A stretch of 64,000 nucleotides of DNA. Source: Vibrio spartinae. Lineage in GTDB: Bacteria > Pseudomonadota > Gammaproteobacteria > Enterobacterales > Vibrionaceae. The translations under genes and the position numbers were made by a program. Each line of letters begins with the position of its first letter. The stretch's first letter is position 1. The stretch spans positions 2,657,001 to 2,721,000 of the forward strand of contig NZ_AP024907.1 of NCBI RefSeq assembly GCF_024347135.1, read 5' to 3'. The notes beneath the pieces are model-generated. The model was not told the DNA's origin, searched no databases, and saw only the letters and a list, made by a program, of their open reading frames with translations. Of the stretch, positions 25,691 to 33,807 are shown piece by piece.

Positions 25691-26289
25691 GACGCCTCAT
25701 TATTTGCTGCTGATACCTTCAATGCAGACAATGCCTGTTCGATCACCTGAGTTTTCATCTCATTATCGCCGGCAGCCAATAATTCAATCTGAAGCTCGCT
25801 TTCGTCTTTTCCTTCCAGCGTTTTTGCATACGCTTCAGGATCAAAATTACGTTCAGCTTCACGCACCGCCAGTTCATCCTGTAGCTCTTTCATGAGTGAT
25901 TTACGTTGGTCACCGACTTGTTCCAACTCAACCAATCGGGAAACTTCCGCATCATTAAACTTGGAAACATAGGGCTTAATGTCATCAATTTTTCGGTTAA
26001 GCAATTCGGCAAAGATCTCGTCCTGAATTTTTCCTGCATCATGTAGATTAGGATTTTCAAATAAAATCACCGGTAAGCGCATCGCCTGAAGCGGCTGAAC
26101 GACATCTGTCCCAAAATAACGTGGGGTCGTATTGAAATTGATATAGAGCACCTGCAATAGTCGATTGGTTTCCGGTGTTGCCGGAACGAATCGAGCATCA
26201 ACTTCACGGGTTTCCCCCGGCAGAATGGAACGGCCACCGATATTCACGGCCTGATCTGATTGATTGGTAAAAGCGGTTGTAATAGACAT
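25687..26289 (-). CDS. phage head-region protein of unknown function
   Basis: 200 residues from the ATG at 26289. Beta-rich N-terminus (TNQSDQAVNIGGRSILPGE, possibly a decoration or head-fibre fold) and an acidic helical C-terminus (EKNFDP-like, ELQIELLAAGDNEMKT). First gene after the capsid terminator. Possibly a capsid decoration or head-completion protein. Confidence 0.6.
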   Translation of the reverse strand: MSITTAFTNQSDQAVNIGGRSILPGETREVDARFVPATPETNRLLQVLYINFNTTPRYFGTDVVQPLQAMRLPVILFENPNLHDAGKIQDEIFAELLNRKIDDIKPYVSKFNDAEVSRLVELEQVGDQRKSLMKELQDELAVREAERNFDPEAYAKTLEGKDESELQIELLAAGDNEMKTQVIEQALSALKVSAANNEAS

Positions 26290-26310
26290 GAAAACTACCC
26301 TCAAGACTTA

Positions 26311-26334
26311 GCAAAAAAGCCCCGTTTCCGGGGC
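26311..26334 (-). terminator. intrinsic terminator after the capsid gene
   Basis: Stem GCCCCG/CGGGGC with TTTTTTGC on the minus-strand 3' side. It lies in the 60-bp gap between the capsid gene and the next head gene, so downstream genes are probably made by read-through or from another promoter, which would favour high capsid dosage. Confidence 0.85.
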
Positions 26335-26348
26335 AAAGGGGGTCAGAC

Positions 26349-28922
26349 TTATCGGCCTGATGCGGAATAGAACAGAACACTGGTAAAGCGGTTGCGGATA
26401 GGAACAGGACAATGAATCGCGTTGTACTCTTCCCCGTAAGCCTCTTTACCACCTTTTAGCTGCCCGTTTTCATCCCGTGCTTCCTGCATTTCACTGAGCG
26501 TGTACGGTTTGACGATGGTATAAGTCAATGCACCACGCTGTCCCATGAGGATCCGTTCATCTCCCAGATGCGTCGCCGGGGCGTTTGTCGCATAAGCCGG
26601 CAACGACTTCACCGCTTCCAGATCACCCTGAGCATTGGTTTTTGAACCATCCCGCCGCATTGAAGCAACAAACTGTTCCGCATTGGTACAGGTATCATTC
26701 AGGGTATTCGACATCAGAAGGAAATCAGGCGTAATGAAGCGATCATCTTTCATGATTGCTTTGCGACGGCCGATCGCCTGAATCAGCTTGTTGTAATGCT
26801 TCTCGGGTGTTGTTCCATTCGGTACATCACTATCTACTTTCTGAATATTCGTCGCATAGCTGTAACTCAACTTGGCGTCGGATGTCGTCACAACCTTAGG
26901 CGTACCACTCTGATCAACCAGAACAAACTTACCCAGATTGTAAGAGTTCACGACATAGTAAGTTCCCGCGGCCTGTTTACCTGAACCATCAAATGGCTTC
27001 ACCTCCGTACCGCCGATCTTCAGTACAATCGGATTCTCAACCGTACCGATCGTATTGCCCTGCAAATCAAATTGCTGGTACTGAGCAACCACAGGAAACT
27101 GAGCGCTCTTGAACGTTGATGCGCCACCTTGTAACTGAGAGGCAAGATCTTCATCAACCATTTTTCCGGCAAGGAATGAATCAGCTACTCGCTGCATGGT
27201 GTTAAGCAAACGACGGGCGATCAGCTCTTTGATAATCCGGCTGGCCGTTGCAACATTTCGTCCCCATGCGTCCCAGTTAATCACAGAAGACTTGGAAAAG
27301 TGCATCAGCTCATTCGAGACTTCAAACGCAATCTTCATCGGCAACACATAGGCCAGATCCATCCGTTGGGAGTTCTTCACTTTAGGAATTGCGCCATACT
27401 CAAACACAATGCCATCCCCAAGAACGGCGGAGACATCCCGGTTTTCATACGGGATCTGTGTGGTAGCCGTCGCGCTGAAATCCGTCAGCGTCTGTACCAG
27501 TTGCAACACATTCAGATCAGACAACGCTTCCCGGATCACTTCTCGCTGAACCGATACGGGTAAATCGGTATCAGAAATAACGTTGGCACTTCCCTGCCCG
27601 GAAAGCACCATGCGTTCCGCATGGATTCTACGATGATGAAGCCGATCAAACTCGGCCAGAACTTGCTGGGCGAATACCGGTAAATCTTTCTCTTCAGAAA
27701 GACGAAGCTGCCCCAAGGCATAAGTATTCGTATGACGAAGATTCGTGTGAATTTGCTCCTGAAGCTGCAAACTCTCCCGCTGCTGATCGGGTGTCTGAGC
27801 CAAGGAACCCGCCACCGAACCGAAACCAAGTCCGGAAAGCTGGACCGATACCATTTTCTGATTACCATGAGCGATCTGATTTTCGGCCAGTTTGGTCACC
27901 TGCTCATCACTCATTTCTGTCGAAATCAGCTCGGATGTTTCTTTCAGCTCTTTCTTCACCTCATCGCTCAGCCCTTCGGCCTTGTCGATCGCATCCGTAA
28001 AAAGTTTTACTTTCTCTGCTAACTTGGTTGCCGCTTCCTGACGGGCTTTTTCCGTCGCCTCTGCCTGTTCCCCGAGAATCCGGATCACATCATCCTGACT
28101 TAAACCGCCACCATTCAGATGAATCACCGGAGTATCGGGCACACCGGATTCAGAAAGCTGTTTTGCAACACCGGAAATCTGTTCGCTCAGTGCTTTCGCC
28201 TGTGCTTCATCACTGACGCCATTCAGCGAATCGGTCAGCAGTTTGACCAAAGCTGAATGCTGTTTCTCACTCAACTTGAGCCCTTTGAGTTGTTTTTCAA
28301 ACAATTCAATAATTTGTTTCCACATGGTTTGACGTTCCTCAGAGAATTTAGATGCAAGAGACTCGGAAAGATAAGTCGGACAATCGTGAAGGAATGCTTC
28401 ACTGAGTTCGATTTTGTCCAGATTCTTGATACAGGGACGAGTCACCAGACCGGCTCCGAGCAAAGTCGGGCCATACTGTTGATACTGGCCGTCCGTTCCG
28501 GCCTCATTGCTGACATAGTTCGGATGAATTTCGGCGCTCAGGTACTTAAAACCATCTTTGGTGACTTTGTTGACGCCGAGTTCGTACCACGCCACCTCTG
28601 CACGTAATCGGCCCCGATCGGTAAACAGGCGTTTTACCACTGCACCCGCGCCGTCTTCCGGCTTATGTGCGATATCGATATTGATTTCCTGACCAAAAAC
28701 GTTGTCATTGAAGTTCTTGATTATGGAATCGAACATCTGCTGGGTCAGTTCAAATTCGCCATACCGGGGGTCGTAGAATTTGCCGGTTCGGGTAATGGTG
28801 ACAACCGAACGTTTTGTGCCGGTATCCACCCGCACTTGATCGGAAATCAGGTGAATCACACCTTCAGGATCTGTTGAGGAAAGAGCCAGCACAATGCTGG
28901 TTGAAAGGTGTGATTTACGCAT
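26349..28922 (-). CDS. fused prohead protease, scaffold and major capsid protein
   Basis: 857 residues in one frame. Residues about 1-190 form a phage prohead protease of Mu gpI type (GKFYDPRYGEFELTQQMF, DIAHKPEDGAGAVVKRLF, LSAEIHPNYV, GPTLLGAGLVTRPCI). Residues about 200-370 are charged and coiled-coil (LSEKQHSALVKLLTDSL.., TEKARQEAATKLAEKVKLF), as a scaffold. From about 380 to the end is an HK97-like major capsid protein (ALSDLNVLQLVQTLTDFSA, IPYENRDVSAVLGDGIVFEY, NWDAWGRNVATASRIIK). In most phages these are two or three genes. Proteolysis after assembly would release the mature capsid. It is bounded by terminators on both sides. Confidence 0.9.
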   Translation of the reverse strand: MRKSHLSTSIVLALSSTDPEGVIHLISDQVRVDTGTKRSVVTITRTGKFYDPRYGEFELTQQMFDSIIKNFNDNVFGQEINIDIAHKPEDGAGAVVKRLFTDRGRLRAEVAWYELGVNKVTKDGFKYLSAEIHPNYVSNEAGTDGQYQQYGPTLLGAGLVTRPCIKNLDKIELSEAFLHDCPTYLSESLASKFSEERQTMWKQIIELFEKQLKGLKLSEKQHSALVKLLTDSLNGVSDEAQAKALSEQISGVAKQLSESGVPDTPVIHLNGGGLSQDDVIRILGEQAEATEKARQEAATKLAEKVKLFTDAIDKAEGLSDEVKKELKETSELISTEMSDEQVTKLAENQIAHGNQKMVSVQLSGLGFGSVAGSLAQTPDQQRESLQLQEQIHTNLRHTNTYALGQLRLSEEKDLPVFAQQVLAEFDRLHHRRIHAERMVLSGQGSANVISDTDLPVSVQREVIREALSDLNVLQLVQTLTDFSATATTQIPYENRDVSAVLGDGIVFEYGAIPKVKNSQRMDLAYVLPMKIAFEVSNELMHFSKSSVINWDAWGRNVATASRIIKELIARRLLNTMQRVADSFLAGKMVDEDLASQLQGGASTFKSAQFPVVAQYQQFDLQGNTIGTVENPIVLKIGGTEVKPFDGSGKQAAGTYYVVNSYNLGKFVLVDQSGTPKVVTTSDAKLSYSYATNIQKVDSDVPNGTTPEKHYNKLIQAIGRRKAIMKDDRFITPDFLLMSNTLNDTCTNAEQFVASMRRDGSKTNAQGDLEAVKSLPAYATNAPATHLGDERILMGQRGALTYTIVKPYTLSEMQEARDENGQLKGGKEAYGEEYNAIHCPVPIRNRFTSVLFYSASGR

Positions 28923-28942
28923 ATTTTTCCCTTAGCCAAAAC

Positions 28943-28970
28943 GAAAAAAGCCCCTGAATCGTCAGGGGCT
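28943..28970 (-). terminator. intrinsic terminator upstream of the capsid gene
   Basis: Stem AGCCCCTGA/TCAGGGGCT with a 4-nt loop, followed on the minus strand by TTTTTTCG. It isolates the toxin-antitoxin transcript from the capsid gene, which therefore needs its own promoter or anti-termination. Confidence 0.85.
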
Positions 28971-29020
28971 CGGTCGCCATTTATAGGCAGTCTGGAATGA
29001 GTGATTAATCGTTTGGAGGG

Positions 29021-29350
29021 CTACCCGATAAGTTTTAAATCTGCTTTACGGCTCTTTTTCATTGAATCGTAGTAACTTTCATGGGATCCGATATTTAGGA
29101 GATACAACTCCAGTTTGTCTTCAACCCAAGAATACCCTAATAAAACTTCCCGCTTATCCAGTTTGAATTTATGTACCCATAAGTGAGATAGATCTCCCTT
29201 TTTGCGTGTACCTATACTTGGATCATCGATAATTTTATCTATCTCATCTTCCACCACATCACATTGGGCTTCAGATAATTTACTCAACTGCTTTTCGAAA
29301 CGCCTTGTTTCGTATACCTCAATCGTTTTTTCTTCTTGTGCGTCGCTCAT
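29021..29350 (-). CDS. RelE/ParE-superfamily toxin
   Basis: 109 residues. YETRRFEKQLSKLSEAQCDVV, then GTRKKGDLSHLWVHKFKLDK and the strand pair REVLLGYSWVEDKLELYLLNIGSHESYY are the RelE/ParE fold. In this family the toxin is an mRNA interferase or gyrase poison; which one cannot be told. Overlaps the antitoxin by 32 bp. Typical prophage stabilisation module. Confidence 0.85.
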   Translation of the reverse strand: MSDAQEEKTIEVYETRRFEKQLSKLSEAQCDVVEDEIDKIIDDPSIGTRKKGDLSHLWVHKFKLDKREVLLGYSWVEDKLELYLLNIGSHESYYDSMKKSRKADLKLIG

Positions 29351-29561
29351 AGCGCTTTACGCTCCCTAATTTGACTTCTTCAGAAGCCAATAGTGCGTCG
29401 CGAACAAATTCATAAGACAAATCGGGGTTATCAATCATAATCTGACCAATTTTCGCCCAATACTCGATCTGTTTCGGCACTGATCGGCTTTCTGCTTCAG
29501 CGTGGATTTTGACATGAGTGACGAACGCATCGTCCAGCCTTACGCTTGTTGCCATCTTCAT
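29319..29561 (-). CDS. ParD-like antitoxin
   Basis: 80 residues. MATSVRLDDAFVTHVKIHAE, SRSVPKQIEYWAKIGQIM.. is the ParD-like/ribbon-helix-helix DNA-binding pattern; the C-terminal end is basic (RYERRTRRKND). It precedes the toxin, the usual antitoxin-first order, and probably autoregulates. Start could be at either of two Met (residue 1 or 3). Confidence 0.8.
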   Translation of the reverse strand: MKMATSVRLDDAFVTHVKIHAEAESRSVPKQIEYWAKIGQIMIDNPDLSYEFVRDALLASEEVKLGSVKRYERRTRRKND

Positions 29562-29620
29562 TCACCTACTTTGATTGAATGTTTAATATTATTTTTAAGT
29601 GTCTGATTTTAAATGTTTAG

Positions 29621-29800
29621 TGTTTAATTCAGTGTTTAATTCAGTGTTTAATTCAGTGTTTAATTCAGTGTTTAATTCAGTGTTTAATTCAGTGTTTAAT
29701 TCAGTGTTTAATTTAATGTTTAATTTAATGTTTAATTTAATGTTTAATTTAATATTTAATTTAATATTTAATTTAGTGTTTAATTTAGTGTTTAATTTAA
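29621..29800. repeat. tandem array of a 12-bp AT-rich repeat (about 15 units)
   Basis: Unit TGTTTAATTCAG, in order: seven TTCAG units, then units ending TTTAA or TTTAG, several starting TATTT. Because 12 bp is four codons, one frame is open (VFNS-type tetrapeptides), but a 90-residue protein of pure repeats is not credible. The array sits directly upstream of the antitoxin start (29561), so it may be part of the TA promoter/operator or an iteron-like protein-binding array. Confidence 0.85.
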
Positions 29801-29884
29801 TCTTCGGTTTTTGGCTTTATGCATTCGTCAGGATTATATTGCGACATTTTGTTGCATTACGCAACTATTAATTACACATTATTT

Positions 29885-29920
29885 AAAAAAAAGCACATCA
29901 TCAACATGAAGTGCTTTTAA
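29885..29920 (-). terminator. intrinsic terminator after the first Cys-rich gene
   Basis: AAAAGCAC (29889) and GTGCTTTT (29911) pair across a 14-nt loop; on the minus strand the stem is followed by a T-rich tract. Ends the 30338-29926 transcript. Confidence 0.7.
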
Positions 29921-29925
29921 TTCAA

Positions 29926-30138
29926 TTAGTTAAATGATACCCCAATCCACTTCTTACACCTGCACAGAGCTCTGCCCGTTCTTACATCTACACATCGTGA
30001 CCTGATCATCCCCTTGTGAGTAAAAATAACATGCCCACATTCACACACGACTGCACGGTACGGTCCATTTAGTAGTGCATTGAGAGCGGCGTCAAGCGAC
30101 GAGTCAGGTTGTTGATGTACTTGCGAGAGACTACTCAT
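29926..30138 (-). CDS. small Cys-rich zinc-binding protein, Com-like (copy A)
   Basis: 70 residues with CECGHVIF, IRSRC and LCRCKKW in the last 40 residues, likely a zinc ribbon. The pattern (CxC..RC..CxCK) resembles the Mu Com-type zinc finger family, in which Com promotes translation of the mom gene, but is not a textbook match. A paralogue with the same spacing lies at 32424. Overlaps the upstream 66-residue gene by 1 bp. Confidence 0.65.
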   Translation of the reverse strand: MSSLSQVHQQPDSSLDAALNALLNGPYRAVVCECGHVIFTHKGMIRSRCVDVRTGRALCRCKKWIGVSFN

Positions 30139-30338
30139 TAGTGAACCTCCAGACTGACTAAAGAAGCGTCAAGTTTTTCACCTAAGGTCTGAAAGAGAAA
30201 AAACAGTTGTTCAGCGGTTAAGGTTTCAACTGTACCTTCGCCAGCACCCGCCATAGCAGATAAACCACCGACCATCTGGCGCGCTTCGTAAACAAGGGTG
30301 TGAGAATCTTTTGCGAAGTGTTTTTGTTTTGCAGACAT
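30138..30338 (-). CDS. small phage protein, unknown
   Basis: 66 residues, mostly helical (SHTLVYEARQMVGGLSAM.., ETLTAEQLFFLFQTLGEKLDA). No recognised domain. It follows a long structured leader and directly overlaps the Com-like gene, so the two form one operon. Confidence 0.6.
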   Translation of the reverse strand: MSAKQKHFAKDSHTLVYEARQMVGGLSAMAGAGEGTVETLTAEQLFFLFQTLGEKLDASLVSLEVH

Positions 30339-30369
30339 AATGATGTCTCCTCTTTAATAGCAATTACAG

Positions 30370-30546
30370 CTACTAATCTGAGACGCCAATCTTTCGGGTG
30401 GTAGCCACGAACGAGGTTGGCGTAACCAGCTAAAGAGGTACTGGCGCGATCAAAATCGCCCCCGCTCGGGTCACCATAGAATACTGCTTTTTGAGGTATA
30501 CACGAACGCCGCCCATAAAAAAGATGCTGGACGCATCTTTATGGGC
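30370..30546 (-). ncRNA. structured leader, possibly C4 antisense-RNA-like
   Basis: A gene-free leader on the minus strand with strong stems: ACGCCAA/TTGGCGT (30383-30422) enclosing GGTGG/CCAC, GCGAT/ATCGC (30447-30458), and a long stem pairing GCCCATAAA with TTTATGGGC (30511-30546). The architecture and phrases such as the GGCGCG..CGCCCCCGC segment recall the C4/P4-type immunity RNAs found before small genes in P1/P4-like prophages. I identify this from memory of pattern only; it may be another cis element. Confidence 0.35.
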
Positions 30547-30640
30547 TCTCTTTACTTTGCTGAACGCCAATTCAGATGCGCATTTTCTAAAAGTCAAGAG
30601 TATGCATATAATGGATTAACCCGAACACATTGGAGTAAAT

Positions 30641-31018
30641 ATGAAAATTTTAAGTTACATACTTTCTATCATCACTTTCTTTGTTGCATCGTCATGTTTT
30701 GCTAATAGCGATAAACAGCAGATTATCCAGAAACTAAAAGCATTGCAGGAACAAGGTATAACGCAATCAGAGACCTACCAGTATTCTGATATAGAACAAT
30801 TAAAGCAGTGTACTGGTGCTGCGAATCCATTCAGGAAAGAGGCCAAAGAATTACAACAAGTTATTATGAGCTCAAATGACGTAATTTTCAGGGTGCCAGC
30901 TTATCAGGCCGCTGACTTAGCTTTCAGTTGTGTTTACTGTTCAGATAATGCTGTCGAAAGCTGCAAGAAAATGACTAAGTATCTAGAACGCGCTCAGAAA
31001 TCTGTGGCTATACAATAA
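30641..31018 (+). CDS. secreted small protein of unknown function
   Basis: 125 residues with a clear signal peptide (MKILSYILSIITFFVASSCFA, cleavage near ANS) and a mature part of about 103 residues with four or five Cys (QCTGAAN, FSCVYCSDNAVESC), suggesting disulfides in the periplasm. Start has GGAG 7 nt upstream. It lies on the plus strand inside the minus-strand late operon and is followed at 24 bp by the next gene, so they form a module. Confidence 0.75.
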   Translation: MKILSYILSIITFFVASSCFANSDKQQIIQKLKALQEQGITQSETYQYSDIEQLKQCTGAANPFRKEAKELQQVIMSSNDVIFRVPAYQAADLAFSCVYCSDNAVESCKKMTKYLERAQKSVAIQ

Positions 31019-31041
31019 AAAAACAGGAGAGCTAAATTATT

Positions 31042-32367
31042 ATGGCCGAAAACGTTATATCAGTCCCTAGAGTCGTTGACTCACAGCTAATCAAAATTTT
31101 CATTGACGAGATACTTGCTAAACATACACCTTTAGAACCAAGCGAAAAAAATAAGACGCAATTATCAACATGTGTAAAGGTATGGGTAGGAAACACATCG
31201 TTTGAAATAGAGAAAAATGATAATTCCATTGACGACTTCATAGTTAAATTAAAAACATATGATAAATATACGACGAGTATAAGAAAAATATCATATGAAA
31301 TAATGGAGAGACACCAGAACCCCGCTTTCAATAGAAGTGCTTCTTTCTTATATGAAAGGTCAGCCAACTCATTTATTGACTCATTCAAATGTAATTATGA
31401 CCCGGATGTTAACACTGATGGACATCAGTTAGAATTCAAAATTAATCAACTTCTGCTTCAGTATTCGGAACCAGTTTTTAATAATGAAAATAATTTAGAA
31501 ATTGCGTCAGCTCACCATGAAGTATTAACACGATTGGAAGGGATGAGTGCCGAACTGATCACCAAACAATATGACCAAGTACAAAAACTCGAACAAGATA
31601 AGCAGACTTTTCTAGACGAAAGAACCAAAGAACATACTGACAAAATTCAGGCTTTGGATGACGAATATTCCGAAAGATTAAAAACTCTCGAAGACTCCTA
31701 CCAACAACGAAAAGCTGAGTTAGATGAACGTCAGAAACAAATCGATGATGCAGATAACACAACAGCCCGGAGAAAAACAACCATTCGGATGCTTGAAGAA
31801 GTTCAGGAAAAAGCAAAGAAATTCGACTTTTCCGAAAATGTTAGTTCCCGTTCCAAAGCTGCGATGTGGTGGGCCGTAGCATTAGTTGTTATTGCTGTCA
31901 TTGTTACTATTGAATCGGCATTGAGCTTGCAAATTAAACAAGACTCATGGTTTTTATATGCCAGAATAACATTCAGTTCTACACTACTGATTTCTTCCGT
32001 AGTCTATCTTATCCGTTGGTACAACTCATGGGCGAACAGGATTGCTCAACAAGAACTCGATAATCAAAAGTTTATTAGGGATCTAAACCGTGCTCACTTA
32101 GCCGTTGAAATGGCTTTGGAATGGAATGAGAAAAAAGATGGCGCAATTCCTGCGCGATTACTGGATTCGCTAACCGATGGATTATTTAAATCAAAGGACT
32201 CTACCCCCCCAGAATTATTACATCCGGCAGAACAAATTGCTGCCGCTTTGGTAAAAAGTTCAGAGCGAATTACACTACCATTTGCAGGCGGGAGTCTGGA
32301 TGTATCAGGACGTAAGCTGAGCAAAGCAAAACCGATAAAATCAGACAATGACAAAAATGGAGAATGA
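31042..32367 (+). CDS. coiled-coil protein with two membrane segments, unknown function
   Basis: 441 residues. The N-terminal 150 residues are soluble (SQLIKIFIDEILAKHTPL.., DDFIVKLKTYDKYTTS). From about 165 to 255 is a charged coiled coil (QKLEQDKQTFLDERTKEHTD.., SERLKTLEDSYQQRKAELDE). Two TM segments follow: about 278-296 (MWWAVALVVIAVIVTIESAL) and about 305-325 (ARITFSSTLLISSVVYLI). A cytoplasmic C-terminal tail follows. No family recognised. Plus-strand position inside the late operon, between two Com-like genes, suggests a moron: a lysogen-expressed gene, perhaps for superinfection exclusion. Confidence 0.75.
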   Translation: MAENVISVPRVVDSQLIKIFIDEILAKHTPLEPSEKNKTQLSTCVKVWVGNTSFEIEKNDNSIDDFIVKLKTYDKYTTSIRKISYEIMERHQNPAFNRSASFLYERSANSFIDSFKCNYDPDVNTDGHQLEFKINQLLLQYSEPVFNNENNLEIASAHHEVLTRLEGMSAELITKQYDQVQKLEQDKQTFLDERTKEHTDKIQALDDEYSERLKTLEDSYQQRKAELDERQKQIDDADNTTARRKTTIRMLEEVQEKAKKFDFSENVSSRSKAAMWWAVALVVIAVIVTIESALSLQIKQDSWFLYARITFSSTLLISSVVYLIRWYNSWANRIAQQELDNQKFIRDLNRAHLAVEMALEWNEKKDGAIPARLLDSLTDGLFKSKDSTPPELLHPAEQIAAALVKSSERITLPFAGGSLDVSGRKLSKAKPIKSDNDKNGE

Positions 32368-32408
32368 AAGCCCAGCACATCTGATGTTTATCGACACAAA
32401 GAAATTTT

Positions 32409-32435
32409 TAAGCCTGAATAACATCAGGCTTTCTT
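32409..32435 (+). terminator. intrinsic terminator of the moron module
   Basis: AGCCTGA/TCAGGCT with a 6-nt loop followed by TTCTTT; it overlaps the 3' end of the opposite Com-like gene, so it may act in both directions. Confidence 0.7.
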
Positions 32436-32618
32436 TAGCACCGGAACCTTCACCCACCGTTTACACCGGCAAAGAGCCATCCCTTCAACCAGCTTGACAC
32501 AGCGCGAACGAATCACGCCTTCACTATCACAAATCCGGTGGCCACAAATACAGACGACTTCGCTCACGGCCTGAGATGAATTCGATTCTGAATGTTGGTA
32601 AGCAGTATTCATTTTCAT
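32424..32618 (-). CDS. small Cys-rich zinc-binding protein, Com-like (copy B)
   Basis: 64 residues with CICGHRIC, IRSRCVKL and LCRCKRW, the same spacing as the gene at 29926, so a paralogue. The rest is a short polar leader (QHSESNSSQAVSE). Location between the head morphogenesis gene and the plus-strand module. As with copy A, a Com-like or other phage regulator is likely. Confidence 0.65.
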   Translation of the reverse strand: MKMNTAYQHSESNSSQAVSEVVCICGHRICDSEGVIRSRCVKLVEGMALCRCKRWVKVPVLKKA

Positions 32619-32709
32619 ATCACTAGTTCCTGATAAACGGCTCGATCACCATGTATTGACTGACGTAGGGATTATATCGAAATTTACGTGGAAAAAATGG
32701 GCAAGTTGA

Positions 32710-33807
32710 TTACCACGATTCGGTATCAATCCCTCTTTTCACAAACCGGGCTTCAAGATGCTTCCAAGGGGTTGCAATCATCGACTCTTTCAGATGATCC
32801 TTGCGTAAAGCCACAACCTTTTTATGATGCCCGAGCACCGCCTTCTGTGCGTCGTAATTCTGTTTTCTCAACCAACTGATACAACTGGCGTCTCCCATCC
32901 GGTCTTCATCGGTTATCTCATCGGCAAAAACCACCTGCTCATAACTCAGGGTATTCGGGTGAGCTGGCCACGGGCTTTTTCCTTTCGGATAAACACCTTT
33001 CCCTAAACCGTATAAATTGACTCTGGCGTGCATATCGCAGATATCCGGGCGTGGATGATTAGGACTGAGTTTAAATTTCGTCCCGACAACAAATTCATCT
33101 TCAAACGCTACGTTCTGGAAAGCCATGCCATGAGCCCGGTTGATTTCCGTCCGCATCACTCTCTTGATTTGCCAGTAGGGTGCGCCTTCATCCTGCATCA
33201 GATTTTTCGCAACGGTTCGCTTCAACCTACCGGATGAACTCTGTCGAATTTGATCAGCCAGGTGTGCCGGGACTGGCTGAGTCAGTTTCTGAAAGTCCTG
33301 TGCAGCTTCAGAAGCAGATTGCCCCATGATCACGGCCCGCTCAATTGAACCGGTGATGACCTCTTTGGCATGACGGTTCACCCGCCACAACCGTTCACTG
33401 AGTTGTAAACCATCGTTCTGAGTCATGGTTCGCACAGCAAGCAATGCATCATCAATCGCTGTCGAGATCTGCTCGGCGGCAATACTGGTCGAGAAAGTAT
33501 GCGCACCATTCTGAGCCGCCGTAACGAGATAATTGTCCACCGCGTGGGACTGACTTTCACTCAGTTGTTGCAAGATGGATTGCACCTGATACGTCAATTG
33601 ATTCAGTTGGGTCAGACGTACTCGTCCCAGTTCATCGGCAGAATGCTCAATCAACTGCTGGATCTCCGTTAGTGCCGAAGTGTAAAGTTGCCCTAACTCA
33701 GACATCGCCTGAGCATCCAGTTCATTAGTTGCCCGTTCAGCGGCGTTCATGGCCCGTCGGATCACCGCTTTTACTTGTGTCCGTTGATTTTCTGCCATCC
33801 CATTCAC
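32710..33807 (-). CDS. phage head morphogenesis protein (SPP1 gp7 / Mu gpF-like)
   Basis: 365 residues. The C-terminal part has the Mu F/SPP1 gp7 motif: MRTEINRAHGMAFQNVAFE.., DICDMHARVNLYG, GKGVYPKGKSPWPAHPNTLSY and SCISWLRKQ. Such proteins bind the portal and are needed for infectivity of capsids. The start is uncertain: GTG at 33807 overlaps the portal stop (GTGA), ATG at 33798. Confidence 0.85.
   Translation of the reverse strand: MNGMAENQRTQVKAVIRRAMNAAERATNELDAQAMSELGQLYTSALTEIQQLIEHSADELGRVRLTQLNQLTYQVQSILQQLSESQSHAVDNYLVTAAQNGAHTFSTSIAAEQISTAIDDALLAVRTMTQNDGLQLSERLWRVNRHAKEVITGSIERAVIMGQSASEAAQDFQKLTQPVPAHLADQIRQSSSGRLKRTVAKNLMQDEGAPYWQIKRVMRTEINRAHGMAFQNVAFEDEFVVGTKFKLSPNHPRPDICDMHARVNLYGLGKGVYPKGKSPWPAHPNTLSYEQVVFADEITDEDRMGDASCISWLRKQNYDAQKAVLGHHKKVVALRKDHLKESMIATPWKHLEARFVKRGIDTESW

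Noticed and set aside
29621..29800. Possible CRISPR array
   Set aside because: Units are contiguous 12-mers with no spacers and no cas genes nearby.
29599..29871. 90-residue frame of VFNS-type repeats
   Set aside because: It is only the translation of the 12-bp tandem array, which stays open because 12 is a multiple of 3.
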